NCBI GenBank assembly: GCA_021651055.1
Contig: JAJHOH010000001.1
Coordinates: 248,001 to 312,000, forward strand
Reading direction: 5' to 3'
Origin: Candidatus Manganitrophus morganii
GTDB lineage: Bacteria; Nitrospirota; Nitrospiria; SBBL01; Manganitrophaceae
Length of the DNA stretch: 64,000 nucleotides
The notes beneath the pieces were generated by a model, which did not search any database, was not told where the DNA came from, and saw only the letters and a list, made by a program, of their open reading frames with translations. Below, one piece after another: positions 1 through 9,333 of the stretch (the stretch's first letter is position 1; each line of letters starts with the position of its first letter). The position numbers and the translations under genes were made by a program.

Positions 1-54
1 CTTGGCGAACGAACCCGTCCCGCCTGTAACAAGAATTGATTTCCCTTTTAGCAT
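1..54 (-). CDS. Start of a UDP-sugar 4,6-dehydratase-like SDR protein (partial)
   Basis: Only the first 18 codons are inside the window; the gene runs off the left edge. The ATG at 54 is preceded by a GGGGA Shine-Dalgarno about 7 nt upstream. The visible residues carry the glycine-rich nucleotide-binding motif TGGTGSFA directly after a beta strand, which is the N-terminus of extended SDR enzymes of the PseB/CapD/FlaA1 type. The intact pseB at 51635-52621 starts in nearly the same way. Together with the downstream chain-length and export genes it suggests a polysaccharide locus continuing to the left. Exact substrate cannot be told from 18 residues. Confidence 0.7.
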   Translation of the reverse strand, partial: MLKGKSILVTGGTGSFAK

Positions 55-138
55 TTCAATATCCCCACGTTTTATATATGGATGAGGGTCCCAAGATCAC
101 TCGATGCTATAGAGGGAACCTCCCTGTTTTTCACTCAT

Positions 139-1335
139 TCATCGTAAATGCAACGGTTCATTTTCTAAACCCACCTTCAGAGGAAGGTCACGTTGACCAT
201 TTGCCTGTAGTGTCTTTGTCCTTTCGAGGAATTCCATAAAAAAAACCAAAAAGACAGCGATAAATGCTGCAGAGAAAATCGATAGGAGAACGATCTGCTT
301 CCTCTTTGGTTTTATTCTTACCCCAGACACTTTCGCGACATCCAGCACCTGCACCGTTGGGCTGTCTTTGGCTTCTTGGATTCGGGACATCTCATATTGT
401 TGAGTTAATAATCCAAATAGTGTCTCTTGGATCTTGGCATCTCTTAGAAGGCGGGCATATTGGAGTGCCAGGTCCGGTATCTTAGCGGTTGGGATGAAAA
501 TGCTTTTAGAAAGAGTTCCACTTTTTTTCCCCTCTTCCAGTTCCCGGAGACTTCCTTGAAGTTCTTCCACTTGGGATCTTAATAGCTCCGACTGGGGATT
601 ATTCGGTGTAGCAAAGGAGAGTAGTGTCTGAAGCTCAACTTCCTTCGCCATGAGTTGGCCCTTGACACGCCCCATCACATCGATGACCGCCTTCGACTGA
701 TCATCTAATTTAACCGCGCCATTCTTCTCTTGGAATGCCTTCACCTCCTCTTCTATCTTCACCAACTCTATTTTTTGTTCGCTTAATCGCTTCTCAATAA
801 ATGCCCTCATCCTTCCACCCGAAGTCATCACCACACGCTTATTTACCTTATCCAACTCTTCTACAAAGGCATTTGCGAGAGCGGCGGCTCGTTTAGGGTC
901 TTCGTCCTCGACACTGATGGAAAGGAGGTCTTCTTTCGACTTGGTTATCCTCACCATTCCATTCAATACATCGATGGCGTTTTCTTCCGACTGGGTCTTG
1001 AAAACACTCGCCAGTTCAAATCGGGCGACGATGGCATCCCGGACCGTTCGGCTCTTCAGAATAGCCATCCAGACATCAGCGGGAGACTTGCTACCCAAGA
1101 AACTTCCCGCCAGACCTCCTAGATTGCTTCCCAGTTGAGATGCAGCCATTCCAGGCATGCCGATAGTGCTTTCCTGCTGAGGAGGAAGAAGTGTGGTCGT
1201 GGAAGCATAGATCTTTGGAAGGAAAAAGCTGATGGCAATCGATGTAAAGAAAGCCCCTGCGACGATCCACAAAATCAGCTTTTTCCGTTTAATCAACAAC
1301 CTCCAGCAGTGGAGAATGTCTATTGTCTCGTCCAT
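139..1335 (-). CDS. Polysaccharide chain-length determinant, Wzz family
   Basis: Inner-membrane polysaccharide co-polymerase expected to control chain length of an exported polysaccharide. The 398-residue protein has the family layout: a short cytoplasmic N-terminus, a first membrane segment at about residues 20-40, a PLPPQQ-type proline-rich stretch just after it, a long periplasmic coiled-coil region (about 150-320) and a second membrane helix near 350-370. No cytoplasmic tyrosine-kinase domain follows, so it is the Wzz type rather than a BY-kinase fusion. Start is supported by AAAAGGA upstream of ATG 1335. It follows the SLBB export gene by 61 nt, so both are probably in one operon. Confidence 0.85.
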   Translation of the reverse strand: MDETIDILHCWRLLIKRKKLILWIVAGAFFTSIAISFFLPKIYASTTTLLPPQQESTIGMPGMAASQLGSNLGGLAGSFLGSKSPADVWMAILKSRTVRDAIVARFELASVFKTQSEENAIDVLNGMVRITKSKEDLLSISVEDEDPKRAAALANAFVEELDKVNKRVVMTSGGRMRAFIEKRLSEQKIELVKIEEEVKAFQEKNGAVKLDDQSKAVIDVMGRVKGQLMAKEVELQTLLSFATPNNPQSELLRSQVEELQGSLRELEEGKKSGTLSKSIFIPTAKIPDLALQYARLLRDAKIQETLFGLLTQQYEMSRIQEAKDSPTVQVLDVAKVSGVRIKPKRKQIVLLSIFSAAFIAVFLVFFMEFLERTKTLQANGQRDLPLKVGLENEPLHLR

Positions 1336-1396
1336 CTCTTCCTTTTAGAACAATTTAGATCGAGAGAGATTCCAGAACTGAAGTTCCTATCCATCC

Positions 1397-3562
1397 TCAA
1401 AACACTTTTATAATGATTCCCGCAGTGGCAGCGATCTGAAAAAGAATCTGAGTAATATCTTTGATCTCCTTTAACCAGGAAACACGTTCCAGCTTTTCTG
1501 GAACCACAATCGTATCTCCGGGATGAAGGCTTGAAGATAAAAGACCCTTGTTGAAGAATCCTCTTTCGGCTTTCTGGGAAACAGCTGAACCATCTATTTT
1601 AAGAACATAAAGCGCGCTCTCTTCAGCATCCTCTGTCATACCGCCTGCTCTTTTTAAGTATTCTGAGACGGTCCCATTCGAATTATAAATAAAGGCGGTT
1701 TGATTATAGACAGAGCCGATTACCTGTATGTGCTGGGGTCTTTCTGGAATAATCAAGGTATCACTCTCTTCCAGAAGAAGATCCGAAGAAGAACCCTTCA
1801 ATTCATCGAGGTGATTTAAGTTAATCGTGATTCTTCCCTTCGCTTTGGCCGCCTTCATCTTTTCAATAAGAGCACTTCTCTGCTCTAGCGCAGCCTTCTG
1901 CTGTAAGGCATCTTCAGGAGTCAACGCTGCCTGGATTGCGGTCGCCGACTTAGAAAGAACCTGCCGTTGAAGGCGTTCAATCGACTCGTCAAGCTGAGCC
2001 TGTTGGAGCTTCCGCACCGACTCCCTTGTAAACGTCGCTCCTTTTAAATAGGCTTTATCTGTAAACCCTCCTGCCCTCTCGATGAGACTTGAAAGTCTTT
2101 CTCCTTTTTTAATTGTGTAGCTTCCAGGGAATCTCACCTCTCCGACAATCTCGACCGTTTTGTACATTCCCCACTCGGGAACGGCCTTTATTAACAGGTA
2201 ATCGTTTTCTTTAAGAATTATATTCTCACTCAAACTTCCTGCTAGGGCTTTGTCCAGAGCAATCATCATTTTCTCTATCTTTGGCCCTTCCAGAGTAGGA
2301 GTAATCCGCGTCAGTTCAGCCTCATTGGTATAGGCATAATCCTTTAACCCGCCTGCCATTGAGATTAAATCTTTGATCGTCATCCCCGGGCTAGCAGCGT
2401 ATTCACCCTCTCTTTGGACTGCTCCGGACAATCTTACAAACTTTTTATCTTGAACGACCGAGAATACTTTGATGAGATCACCTGATTGAACTTTTATAGA
2501 TTTTGTTCTTATCTCGTCCAAATTTGATTCAAAAGTATTCTGTTCAGTGTTATGAAGAACACGACTAATCTGTATCCGGCCTTTAAAAGCAATTTCGTTC
2601 AACCCGCCCGCCATTTCGATAAAGCGATTGAGTTCCATCTCCTCTTTTAGCTCGTAAATTGCTGGAGAGCGAACATCCCCCGCAATTCCGGCAAGAGGAC
2701 CTATCGTTGGGATAAAGATGACATCCTCCGGCATTAATCGGATGTCATTCGTCTTGTCTCCTTTTAAGAGGAAGTCATACATATCGAAATGGACCAGGGT
2801 TTCTCCATTTCTCTTAACCTGAATATCCCGCATCGTTCCGGCTTTACTCGGTCCCCCTGCCGCAAAAAGGGCATTAATGAGGGTCGAAAGAGATGAGAGA
2901 GTATAACTTCCCGGTCTTTGGGCTTTTCCGACGACGAAAATACGGATCGATCGAAGTCGGCCCATGCTAACGTTCATCTTCACTTCAGAAGCTTTATAGT
3001 ACCGGCTGAACTCTGTTTCCAAAAAGGTCTTTGCTTCCGAAAAACGAAGACCCGCCAAATGAAGGACACCGATTTGGGGCAAGCTGATTTTCCCATCTCT
3101 ATCGATCGTCGCCGGATTTTCCGCATTTACTTTCCCCCATAAGGTAATCCGGATCTCATCTCCCGGTCCCAAGAGATAATCGGGACCCACTGGAACAGCA
3201 TCAATGGGGGCGAAAGTGCTCGGAGGTAGGAAAAGGTCATAACCGAACTGATTAATTTCAGTAGAAATCGTGTTCGGACTTTTTCCCTGAATATACTCTT
3301 CAAAGGAAGATAGTTTTTTAGAAGTCGTTTGGGCCGGCACTAGTCTAGCAGGCGTCTCAAACTGACTTTCTTGCAATCGCTCGACAACAGGTTGTTGTAT
3401 TGACTTTTGTTGGAACGCATCCTTTCCCTTTTTGATCTGATCGAAGCTAAACGATTCAGTGGTTATTGAGGGAACACCGAAGCTCTGAGGAGCGGATGGA
3501 AGTTCCTGAGCGAAGGAGATCGAGACAAACAAGATAACTTGCACTAGGACAGCTAAGATCAT
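1397..3562 (-). CDS. Outer-membrane polysaccharide export protein with SLBB repeats (Wza-like)
   Basis: Periplasmic/outer-membrane export channel protein. From the chosen ATG (3562, AGAGGA upstream) the protein is 721 residues and begins with a signal peptide ending near SFAQ; the upstream extension of the frame adds 40 residues before this signal peptide and is not used. A Poly_export domain with the motif LGPGDEI lies near residue 130. Several SLBB (soluble-ligand-binding beta-grasp) repeats follow, each with V-G-x-V-x-x-P-G-x-Y-like and AGG motifs, near 200, 370, 470 and 620. Twice the length of classic Wza, so it belongs to the long multi-SLBB form. A hydrophobic segment lies at the C-terminus. 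Works with the Wzz protein downstream. Confidence 0.85.
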   Translation of the reverse strand: MILAVLVQVILFVSISFAQELPSAPQSFGVPSITTESFSFDQIKKGKDAFQQKSIQQPVVERLQESQFETPARLVPAQTTSKKLSSFEEYIQGKSPNTISTEINQFGYDLFLPPSTFAPIDAVPVGPDYLLGPGDEIRITLWGKVNAENPATIDRDGKISLPQIGVLHLAGLRFSEAKTFLETEFSRYYKASEVKMNVSMGRLRSIRIFVVGKAQRPGSYTLSSLSTLINALFAAGGPSKAGTMRDIQVKRNGETLVHFDMYDFLLKGDKTNDIRLMPEDVIFIPTIGPLAGIAGDVRSPAIYELKEEMELNRFIEMAGGLNEIAFKGRIQISRVLHNTEQNTFESNLDEIRTKSIKVQSGDLIKVFSVVQDKKFVRLSGAVQREGEYAASPGMTIKDLISMAGGLKDYAYTNEAELTRITPTLEGPKIEKMMIALDKALAGSLSENIILKENDYLLIKAVPEWGMYKTVEIVGEVRFPGSYTIKKGERLSSLIERAGGFTDKAYLKGATFTRESVRKLQQAQLDESIERLQRQVLSKSATAIQAALTPEDALQQKAALEQRSALIEKMKAAKAKGRITINLNHLDELKGSSSDLLLEESDTLIIPERPQHIQVIGSVYNQTAFIYNSNGTVSEYLKRAGGMTEDAEESALYVLKIDGSAVSQKAERGFFNKGLLSSSLHPGDTIVVPEKLERVSWLKEIKDITQILFQIAATAGIIIKVF

Positions 3563-3996
3563 CGATCCTCTATGAAGTAGTTGGAAGTTTTTTAAACTCC
3601 TGCACAAGGAAATATTCACCTTATCGGATAAAACCAGAGTCATTTTGAAGGCGTGACGAGTAAATATAAATGGACAAAGCAAGTGACATTACGGCTTGAC
3701 ACACATTCACTTCAAAACACATCACCGAAGAACGGGTATATCAGTACCATTCAGACTTTTTAACGATGTTTGCCTTTGCTAAGAGATCCCAATTGTGAAT
3801 TGGGATAGACCAAAATGTGGAAGTGAAAAAAAGTATAGCCCATGTTTGTGTTTTGTCAAGTTTATGACGGCGAGCATCCTAATATGGTTTTATTTGGTAT
3901 ACTGACTATACTTTGTAGCAGTTTTATGACGCACAAAATGATACTGCACCGCGTCAGAAATCAATCGATAGATAAAAAAGCATAACCGAGGTATCC
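3563..3996. other. Intergenic region between divergent wza-like and outer-membrane protein genes
   Basis: 434 bases without a convincing gene. It is clearly more AT-rich than its surroundings and must hold the divergent promoters of the export gene (minus) and the outer-membrane protein gene (plus). Several TATACT- and TATATT-like boxes are present (for example at 3907-3912), but no pair with a convincing -35 box stands out. The one clear structure is the perfect palindrome at 3785-3805. Confidence 0.6.
3785..3805. repeat. Perfect 9-bp inverted repeat, possible operator
   Basis: Arms ATCCCAATT and AATTGGGAT are perfect complements separated by GTG. The position, midway between two divergent genes, and the absence of a following T-run favour a protein-binding operator over a terminator. 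The binding protein is unknown. Confidence 0.45.
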
Positions 3997-4857
3997 GTGT
4001 ATCGTCTTTATCTGACGGTAGTCTTCATCATGACTCTTATCGCTCCAATGGCTTGGGCTGCAGAAACAGCACTCATCCGGCTCCCCTCCACGACCTCCGG
4101 ACCGAGCGGCCTCCTCTTTACCCAATCGACAGATACCCTCTCTCCTGGAAAAGTGGAGATCGGCATGGGGTTCGCTCACGAACAGAGCAGCAACAACCCC
4201 GACTACACGATTAATGAGGTCTTTGCCACGGTCACGGCCGGCGTCTTGCCTTGGGCGGAGGTCTCCGCGCGTGTTCCTTACATGTACAGCTTTGAAAGTC
4301 ACGGGATCGAAACGGATGGAATTCAAGGAGGGGAGCTTTCGCTGAAGTGGCGTTTTCTCAATCAAGATGAAGATTTCGGTCTTCCTGCAATGGGTGCTTC
4401 TCTGACCTATTTCTCACCGATCGACAGCAAGGTCAGTGCATTCGATGTCGTCGACTCCTGGGGGCTGAAGGGACTCTTCTTGGCATCGGCCGAAGTCGAC
4501 ATCTCTCCTTCGTTGCACTACTACTATCACGCCGGTCTCTATGCCAATGCGGGTATTTTTATTCGAGACCTCGGCAAACCGACGGAAGAAAGACACGGAT
4601 TACTCGATCTGGGAATGGCGCTCCCCCTCAGTCCATCCCGCCAAATCCAACTGATCTTTGAAGCAAACACGACCCTGAGAAACGAAATCCCGCTGCAGGG
4701 TAATTATACAGGCCTGACCGCAGCGCTCCGATATGTGACCTCTTCTTTCCAGCTGACGGGAGGGATGCAACGCCGCTTAAAACAGGATGATGAGGATGTA
4801 GAAATCGAGGATACCAATCCCGATCGATTCATTCTTTATGCAAGCTACCTGTTCTGA
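3997..4857 (+). CDS. Putative outer-membrane beta-barrel protein
   Basis: 286 residues with a GTG start 5 nt after GAGG. A Sec signal peptide ends at about MAWAAE (residue 22). The rest is rich in alternating aromatic/hydrophobic strands and ends in phenylalanine (SYLF), the C-terminal signature of barrel proteins recognised by the Bam complex. The pattern resembles the transporter-like family related to MetA of phenol degradation, but no specific substrate can be assigned. It stands alone on the plus strand between two polysaccharide genes and converges on wzi, whose stop codon lies 2 nt away. Confidence 0.65.
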   Translation: MYRLYLTVVFIMTLIAPMAWAAETALIRLPSTTSGPSGLLFTQSTDTLSPGKVEIGMGFAHEQSSNNPDYTINEVFATVTAGVLPWAEVSARVPYMYSFESHGIETDGIQGGELSLKWRFLNQDEDFGLPAMGASLTYFSPIDSKVSAFDVVDSWGLKGLFLASAEVDISPSLHYYYHAGLYANAGIFIRDLGKPTEERHGLLDLGMALPLSPSRQIQLIFEANTTLRNEIPLQGNYTGLTAALRYVTSSFQLTGGMQRRLKQDDEDVEIEDTNPDRFILYASYLF

Positions 4858-4858
4858 T

Positions 4859-6136
4859 CTAGAATTGCCACGCGGCCGTCAAAATCCCATACATGTTTTG
4901 TTCATCCAACGAGAGGAGGTTTACGTTCTCAATCTCCTCATAGATCAGCCGAACGGAATAGGAAAATCCTGTTCTTTCGGAATAAACGGCATCTCCCCCC
5001 CAACGGCGTATTTTCTCTTGAACAGGCGAAGAGAGGCGACGATTCTGCTGTTCATAATCCACTCCACCGATCCATCCTCCCCGAAATGGTAATTCCGCCC
5101 GAACATAAAGATCTTTCGCATCGCTCCCCATATGATGGCCGATGATGTTGTCACGATAGGTATAGCCGGAGGTGTAGAGAGAATGGTTATACCAAACGTT
5201 CGGGAACCCACTCACATGGTTATTCGCATATTCGATAATGACTCTCCGGTTTTGATACATCCATTCCACTCCGACGAGAAGGGCCGGCTTGCTCGGCCGA
5301 AAACCGGCCTCATCCTCCCCTCCGTACTCACCATAAATTTCCAGAGCCTGTCCCGGCAAGATCCCTCCGATCGGTAGAAGCAAGCGCACATCGACTCCCC
5401 CCAGCTCGTTGACCTCGTACTTGCCGGACCGATTGGGATCGCTGAAATACAACCTTGCAAAGTCGACCGGCGAGAGATCCGGACGACCCTCCCCGCCGAA
5501 CATCGTGATGCGAGAAACGCCGATCGTGATTTCCTCTCGCGGACGATAAACCAACCGAAGACCCAATAAGCGGACGTTCGAAAAATCCCGATTCTCTTCG
5601 AGCCGGGTCAAAAAACTTTCCACTTCAAACCTTCCCAGCCGCGCCAAAAAACCGGGCAGAGAGAAGGGGGCGGCGGATCCGACGTGGATGAGGTCAAACG
5701 GGAACGCATTGTTGGAAACAAGCAGCGCCCCGTGACGACCCGGCCCCCACCAGAGGGAGTCGCGTCCGATCTTCAGCGCGACATTCCAAAACTCGAAACG
5801 AAGATAACCCTTTCGCAAAAACAGGTCTCTCCCCTCCCGCGGAGAAACTTGAACCGGCATCAAGACCGCAGAGAAAGAATCCCCGACGGAAAACCGGGAA
5901 TAAAGCGACGTTTGAAGATTGGGACCGTCGAAGATCAGATCTCCCCAGTGATTCTCACGGAGGCGGCTTTCCTCTTTCTCTAAATCGGCCCAGGAAAATT
6001 CGGTCGTCAGGGTATTCTCAACCTCGAAAGCTTTTGTGTAGGAGGGAAATGAAACGGCGAAGAGGAAAATCGTGATCAAACAAAAATGGTTTCTCTTATA
6101 AAGATGCATGATCATCCGAAGAAGCGTATCGTTCAT
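4859..6136 (-). CDS. Capsule assembly protein, Wzi family
   Basis: Outer-membrane beta-barrel of the Wzi family, which anchors or organises capsular polysaccharide at the cell surface. The diagnostic stretch GRDSLWWGPGRHG followed by SNNAFPFD lies near residue 120, and the protein ends in an aromatic residue (AWQF). Start ATG 6136 gives 425 residues with an N-terminal signal peptide ending near YTKAFE; the frame continues upstream without any recognisable sequence, so the longer forms are rejected. A later ATG (6115 or 6109) is also possible. Neighbouring wza- and wzz-type genes support a capsule/exopolysaccharide role. Confidence 0.85.
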   Translation of the reverse strand: MNDTLLRMIMHLYKRNHFCLITIFLFAVSFPSYTKAFEVENTLTTEFSWADLEKEESRLRENHWGDLIFDGPNLQTSLYSRFSVGDSFSAVLMPVQVSPREGRDLFLRKGYLRFEFWNVALKIGRDSLWWGPGRHGALLVSNNAFPFDLIHVGSAAPFSLPGFLARLGRFEVESFLTRLEENRDFSNVRLLGLRLVYRPREEITIGVSRITMFGGEGRPDLSPVDFARLYFSDPNRSGKYEVNELGGVDVRLLLPIGGILPGQALEIYGEYGGEDEAGFRPSKPALLVGVEWMYQNRRVIIEYANNHVSGFPNVWYNHSLYTSGYTYRDNIIGHHMGSDAKDLYVRAELPFRGGWIGGVDYEQQNRRLSSPVQEKIRRWGGDAVYSERTGFSYSVRLIYEEIENVNLLSLDEQNMYGILTAAWQF

Positions 6137-6373
6137 AACCTTTACAGTATAGTCGAGGTTCCGGAATTTGTAAGTTAAACCACAATAAGCACCATCCTCA
6201 TTGCTTTTAATCTGAGTTTCGTTGCAAATCGCTGCGAAGATCCTGCAGCGTCCTTCCCCCTTATCGTTAAATCTGCGAAAAAGCGCTCTTACCTTCTTGC
6301 TTTCCCCAGGTATAGAGGTTGCACACCGACGAGCGACAGGATTTTTCTTTTGCAATGACATTGTTGAAATCAA

Positions 6374-7948
6374 ATGCGCAAAATCAAAATGGGCCGTCCT
6401 GATTGTCGATTCAACCAAATCCTTTCCGTTGACCTGGTTTTCTTCCGGCCGGTTGCTCTTTTCTCAATTTTTGTTTTGATCGGCATCGTCTTGGCCGGAT
6501 GCTTCAGGCTGCGCGGCTCGCACGGAGGCGGCGAAACCACTTTCGATCCGCCGAGGAAGATCTCCCCCCGCGACATCGCACTCCCCGACGGGTACCGGAT
6601 CGAGCCGGCGGCGACCGAGTTGACCTTTCCAACCGGTGTGACATTTGATGAAGAGGGCCGGGCCTATGTCGTCGAATCGGGTTACTCCTACGGCGAAGTC
6701 TGGACCACCCCCCGGCTGCTCCGGATCGACCCGGCGGGAATCACCGTGATCGCTTCGGGCGGGAAAAACGGTCCTTGGAACGGCGTCGCTTACCATCAAG
6801 GGGCCTTCTATGTCGCCGAGGGGGGAACCCTTCTCGGAGGGCGCATCTTGAAGATCACCCCGGACGGAACCATTACCCCATTGATCGAGAATCTCCCGAG
6901 CATGGGAGATCATCACACCAACGGCCCGGCGATCGGCCCCGACGGCGCGCTTTACTTCGCGGTGGGGACCTTCACCAACTCCGGCGTCGTCGGAGAGGAT
7001 AACGCCCACTTCGGATGGCTGGCGCGTTATCCCGAAGCGCACGACATTCCCTGCCGGGACATCACCCTGAACGGCGAAAACTACACCTCCAACGATCCGA
7101 GGACCCCCGATCCGAACGACACCGCCGTCACCGGCGCCTTCTCCCCGTTTGGCACGGCAACAGCAAAGAATGAAGTCATCTCCGGAAAGATCCCCTGCAG
7201 CGGATCAATTTTGCGAATTCCGATCGACGGCGGAGAACCGGAGCTGGTTGCCTGGGGGTTTCGCAACCCGTTCGGATTGGCCTTCGCTCCGGACGGAGCG
7301 CTTTATCTGACCGAGAACAGCTATGACGACCGCGGCAGCCGGCCGGTACATGGAACGGGCGACCCGCTCTGGCGGGTCACGCCGGGCACCTGGCATGGAT
7401 GGCCCGATTTTCACGGAAGATCCCCGCTCGATCGTGGAGATCACCATATCCCTCCCGGCAAGGAGCGCCCGAAACGCCTGCTCGCCGTTCTTCCGGACGA
7501 ACTCCCCGAGCCGGTCACCCTTCTCGGTGTCCATTCGTCCTCAAACGGATTCGATTTCTCACGGAACCCTCAGTTCGGTTACACCGGCCAGGCCTTCATC
7601 GCTCAGTTCGGCGATCAAGCGCCGGTGGTCGGCAAAGTCCTCTCCCCGGTCGGCTTCAAGGTCGTCCGGGTCGATGTCGAGACCGGCGTGATCCATGACT
7701 TCGCCGTCAACAAAGGAAAGACCAACGGGCCGGCCTCCCGGATCGGCGGCGGGGGTTTCGAACGCCCGGTGGCGGCGCGGTTCGATCCGAACGGAATCGC
7801 CCTCTACGTCGTCGATTTCGGCGTCATGACGATGGGCGAGGGGGGTGAGGTCCGGGTTCCCTTCTCCGAGCCGGAAGTCACCAGCGAGCCGCGGAAGGGA
7901 ACCGGCGTGCTCTGGCGGATCACCCGCGCGGAAGGGACGATGCCGTGA
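6374..7948 (+). CDS. Lipoprotein beta-propeller, sorbosone/glucose dehydrogenase-like
   Basis: 524 residues. A hydrophobic signal with the lipobox IVLAGC (Cys about 43) predicts a lipid-anchored periplasmic protein. The body carries repeated propeller blades of the form G-x-x-F/I-x-x-D/E-G-x-x-Y (near 90, 190, 300), typical of the PQQ-dependent sorbosone/glucose dehydrogenase-like propellers. Whether it binds PQQ cannot be decided from sequence by eye. Its stop overlaps the GTG of the cytochrome c gene, so electron transfer from this protein to that cytochrome is likely. It is the first gene of the run leading into the ebo genes. The exact start is uncertain because no clear Shine-Dalgarno precedes ATG 6374. 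Confidence 0.7.
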   Translation: MRKIKMGRPDCRFNQILSVDLVFFRPVALFSIFVLIGIVLAGCFRLRGSHGGGETTFDPPRKISPRDIALPDGYRIEPAATELTFPTGVTFDEEGRAYVVESGYSYGEVWTTPRLLRIDPAGITVIASGGKNGPWNGVAYHQGAFYVAEGGTLLGGRILKITPDGTITPLIENLPSMGDHHTNGPAIGPDGALYFAVGTFTNSGVVGEDNAHFGWLARYPEAHDIPCRDITLNGENYTSNDPRTPDPNDTAVTGAFSPFGTATAKNEVISGKIPCSGSILRIPIDGGEPELVAWGFRNPFGLAFAPDGALYLTENSYDDRGSRPVHGTGDPLWRVTPGTWHGWPDFHGRSPLDRGDHHIPPGKERPKRLLAVLPDELPEPVTLLGVHSSSNGFDFSRNPQFGYTGQAFIAQFGDQAPVVGKVLSPVGFKVVRVDVETGVIHDFAVNKGKTNGPASRIGGGGFERPVAARFDPNGIALYVVDFGVMTMGEGGEVRVPFSEPEVTSEPRKGTGVLWRITRAEGTMP

Positions 7949-8292
7949 TCTCCAGAACGCTCCTTCGGCCTCCTCTCCCCATGCTTTTGGCCACCCTCCT
8001 CTCCATCACCGGATGCGGCTCGGCCCGACGGGGCGAGCCGATCACCCCTCCCCCCCCGATGACCGCTCCGACGCTCGTTCGAGGAGAAGAGATATTCATG
8101 AAACGGTGCCATCAATGCCATCCCGGAGGGGAAGCCGGTCTCGGTCCCGCCCTCAACAACAAACCTCTTCCCGAGTGGATGATCCGGTTTCAAGTCCGCC
8201 ACGGTCTCGGCGCCATGCCGGCCTTCTCGGAAAAGGAGATCGGCGATCGAGAGCTCGACGATCTGGTTGCATACTTAAAAGCGTTGCGTTAG
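7945..8292 (+). CDS. Lipoprotein mono-haem cytochrome c
   Basis: 115 residues, GTG start overlapping the previous stop (GTGA), which indicates translational coupling. A lipobox ITGC (Cys 24) anchors it in a membrane on the periplasmic side. One haem site CHQCH lies at residues 55-59 and a candidate axial methionine in GAMPAF near 92; the C-terminal helix LDDLVAYLKAL is typical of class I cytochromes c. Expected to take electrons from the upstream dehydrogenase-like propeller and pass them to a terminal oxidase or another carrier. 74 nt separate it from eboC, so it probably belongs to the same transcript. Confidence 0.88.
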   Translation: MISRTLLRPPLPMLLATLLSITGCGSARRGEPITPPPPMTAPTLVRGEEIFMKRCHQCHPGGEAGLGPALNNKPLPEWMIRFQVRHGLGAMPAFSEKEIGDRELDDLVAYLKALR

Positions 8293-8366
8293 AATCAACC
8301 GCAGATCGGGAAGACCGGTCAACGCGATCGCCTCTCCACCTCCACCCCATGAAGAGGACCCTGCCG

Positions 8367-9287
8367 ATGCTGAGGACAAAGGAGCCTTCCCTCTTTCTTC
8401 AACGGGATCACCCTGCCCGACCGCTTTTCCTAAAATCCTATCTGGAGTTGATCCGCGCCGCCAACCTTTGGACGGCCGCGGCCGATATTTTCGCCGGCGC
8501 CGCCGTCGTCGGCGCCGCCGGTCCTGCAATCCTCCTCCTTGCGCTCTCGACGATCGGCCTTTACGGCGGCGGGGTGGTCCTCAACGACCTCTTCGACGCG
8601 CGACGGGACGCCGCCGAACGGCCGGAGCGGCCGATTCCGAGCGGGCGGATCACCCCCCGCCGCGCCGCGCTCTTCGGAACGGTTCTCCTCTTATCCGGAA
8701 TCGGCGCTGCGTTCACGGCGGGACTCGCCAGCGGACTTCTCGCGATCGCCATTGCCCTCTCGGCGGTTTGCTACGACGCCTGGACGAAGGAGCATCCGAT
8801 CGTCGGCCCGCTCAATATGGGGCTCTGCCGGGGACTCAATCTTCTCCTCGGTCTCAGCGCCGCACCGCTCCTCCTCTTCGACTATGCACCGCTCGGCCTG
8901 ATCCCGCTGACCTACATCGCCGCCGTCACCCTGACCAGCAAAGGAGAGGTCCACGGCGGAAGGCAAGGGACGATCCTCCTCTCGATCGGATTGATCGGTG
9001 CGGTTCTGCTGGCCCTCGCCGCGCTCGCCTTTCAGAGCGCGATTCCTCTTTGGGAGACGCTCCCTTTTCTGGCGCTCTTCGCTTTCCGGGTCGTCCCTCC
9101 CTTTTGGGAAGCATATCGCGTCCCGCAGGCCGTTCCGATCCGGACCGCGGTGAAGCGCGGGGTTCTCTCAATTGTCCTGCTCGACGCAACCCTCGCGGCT
9201 CTCTATGCCGGTTTCCTTCCCGGCTTGATGATTTCTTTATTGGCGCTATTCGCTTCCCGGACCGCCCGTCTCTTCGCAGTCACCTGA
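8367..9287 (+). CDS. eboC: UbiA-family prenyltransferase of the ebo cluster (EboC)
   Basis: Integral-membrane UbiA-type prenyltransferase, 306 residues. The first Asp-rich motif is NDLFDARRDAAE and the second region reads YDAWTKE; both bind the Mg-prenyl-diphosphate in this family. About eight or nine hydrophobic helices are visible. Start chosen at ATG 8367 because AGAGGA lies 8 nt upstream; ATG 8349 has no ribosome-binding site. The assignment to EboC rests on the family plus the neighbours eboD, eboB, eboE and eboF. It probably transfers a prenyl chain to the product of the pathway, placing it in the membrane; acceptor and prenyl length are unknown. Confidence 0.85.
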   Translation: MLRTKEPSLFLQRDHPARPLFLKSYLELIRAANLWTAAADIFAGAAVVGAAGPAILLLALSTIGLYGGGVVLNDLFDARRDAAERPERPIPSGRITPRRAALFGTVLLLSGIGAAFTAGLASGLLAIAIALSAVCYDAWTKEHPIVGPLNMGLCRGLNLLLGLSAAPLLLFDYAPLGLIPLTYIAAVTLTSKGEVHGGRQGTILLSIGLIGAVLLALAALAFQSAIPLWETLPFLALFAFRVVPPFWEAYRVPQAVPIRTAVKRGVLSIVLLDATLAALYAGFLPGLMISLLALFASRTARLFAVT

Positions 9288-9333
9288 ATCGGTCGGCTGC
9301 ACCGGCCACGCCTCCATGATTGAAAGGACCTCT

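Noticed and set aside
3625-3645. TCCGATAA, a sigma-28 -10-like box before the wza-like gene
   Set aside because: The sequence 11 nt upstream has no resemblance to TAAAGTTT and the gene is not flagellar.
7845-8366. N-terminal extension of the eboC frame
   Set aside because: It runs through the cytochrome c gene in another frame; ATG 8367 has the only good ribosome-binding site.
8468-9319. Arg/Pro-rich plus-strand frame overlapping eboC
   Set aside because: Low-complexity shadow of the UbiA-type gene in another frame.
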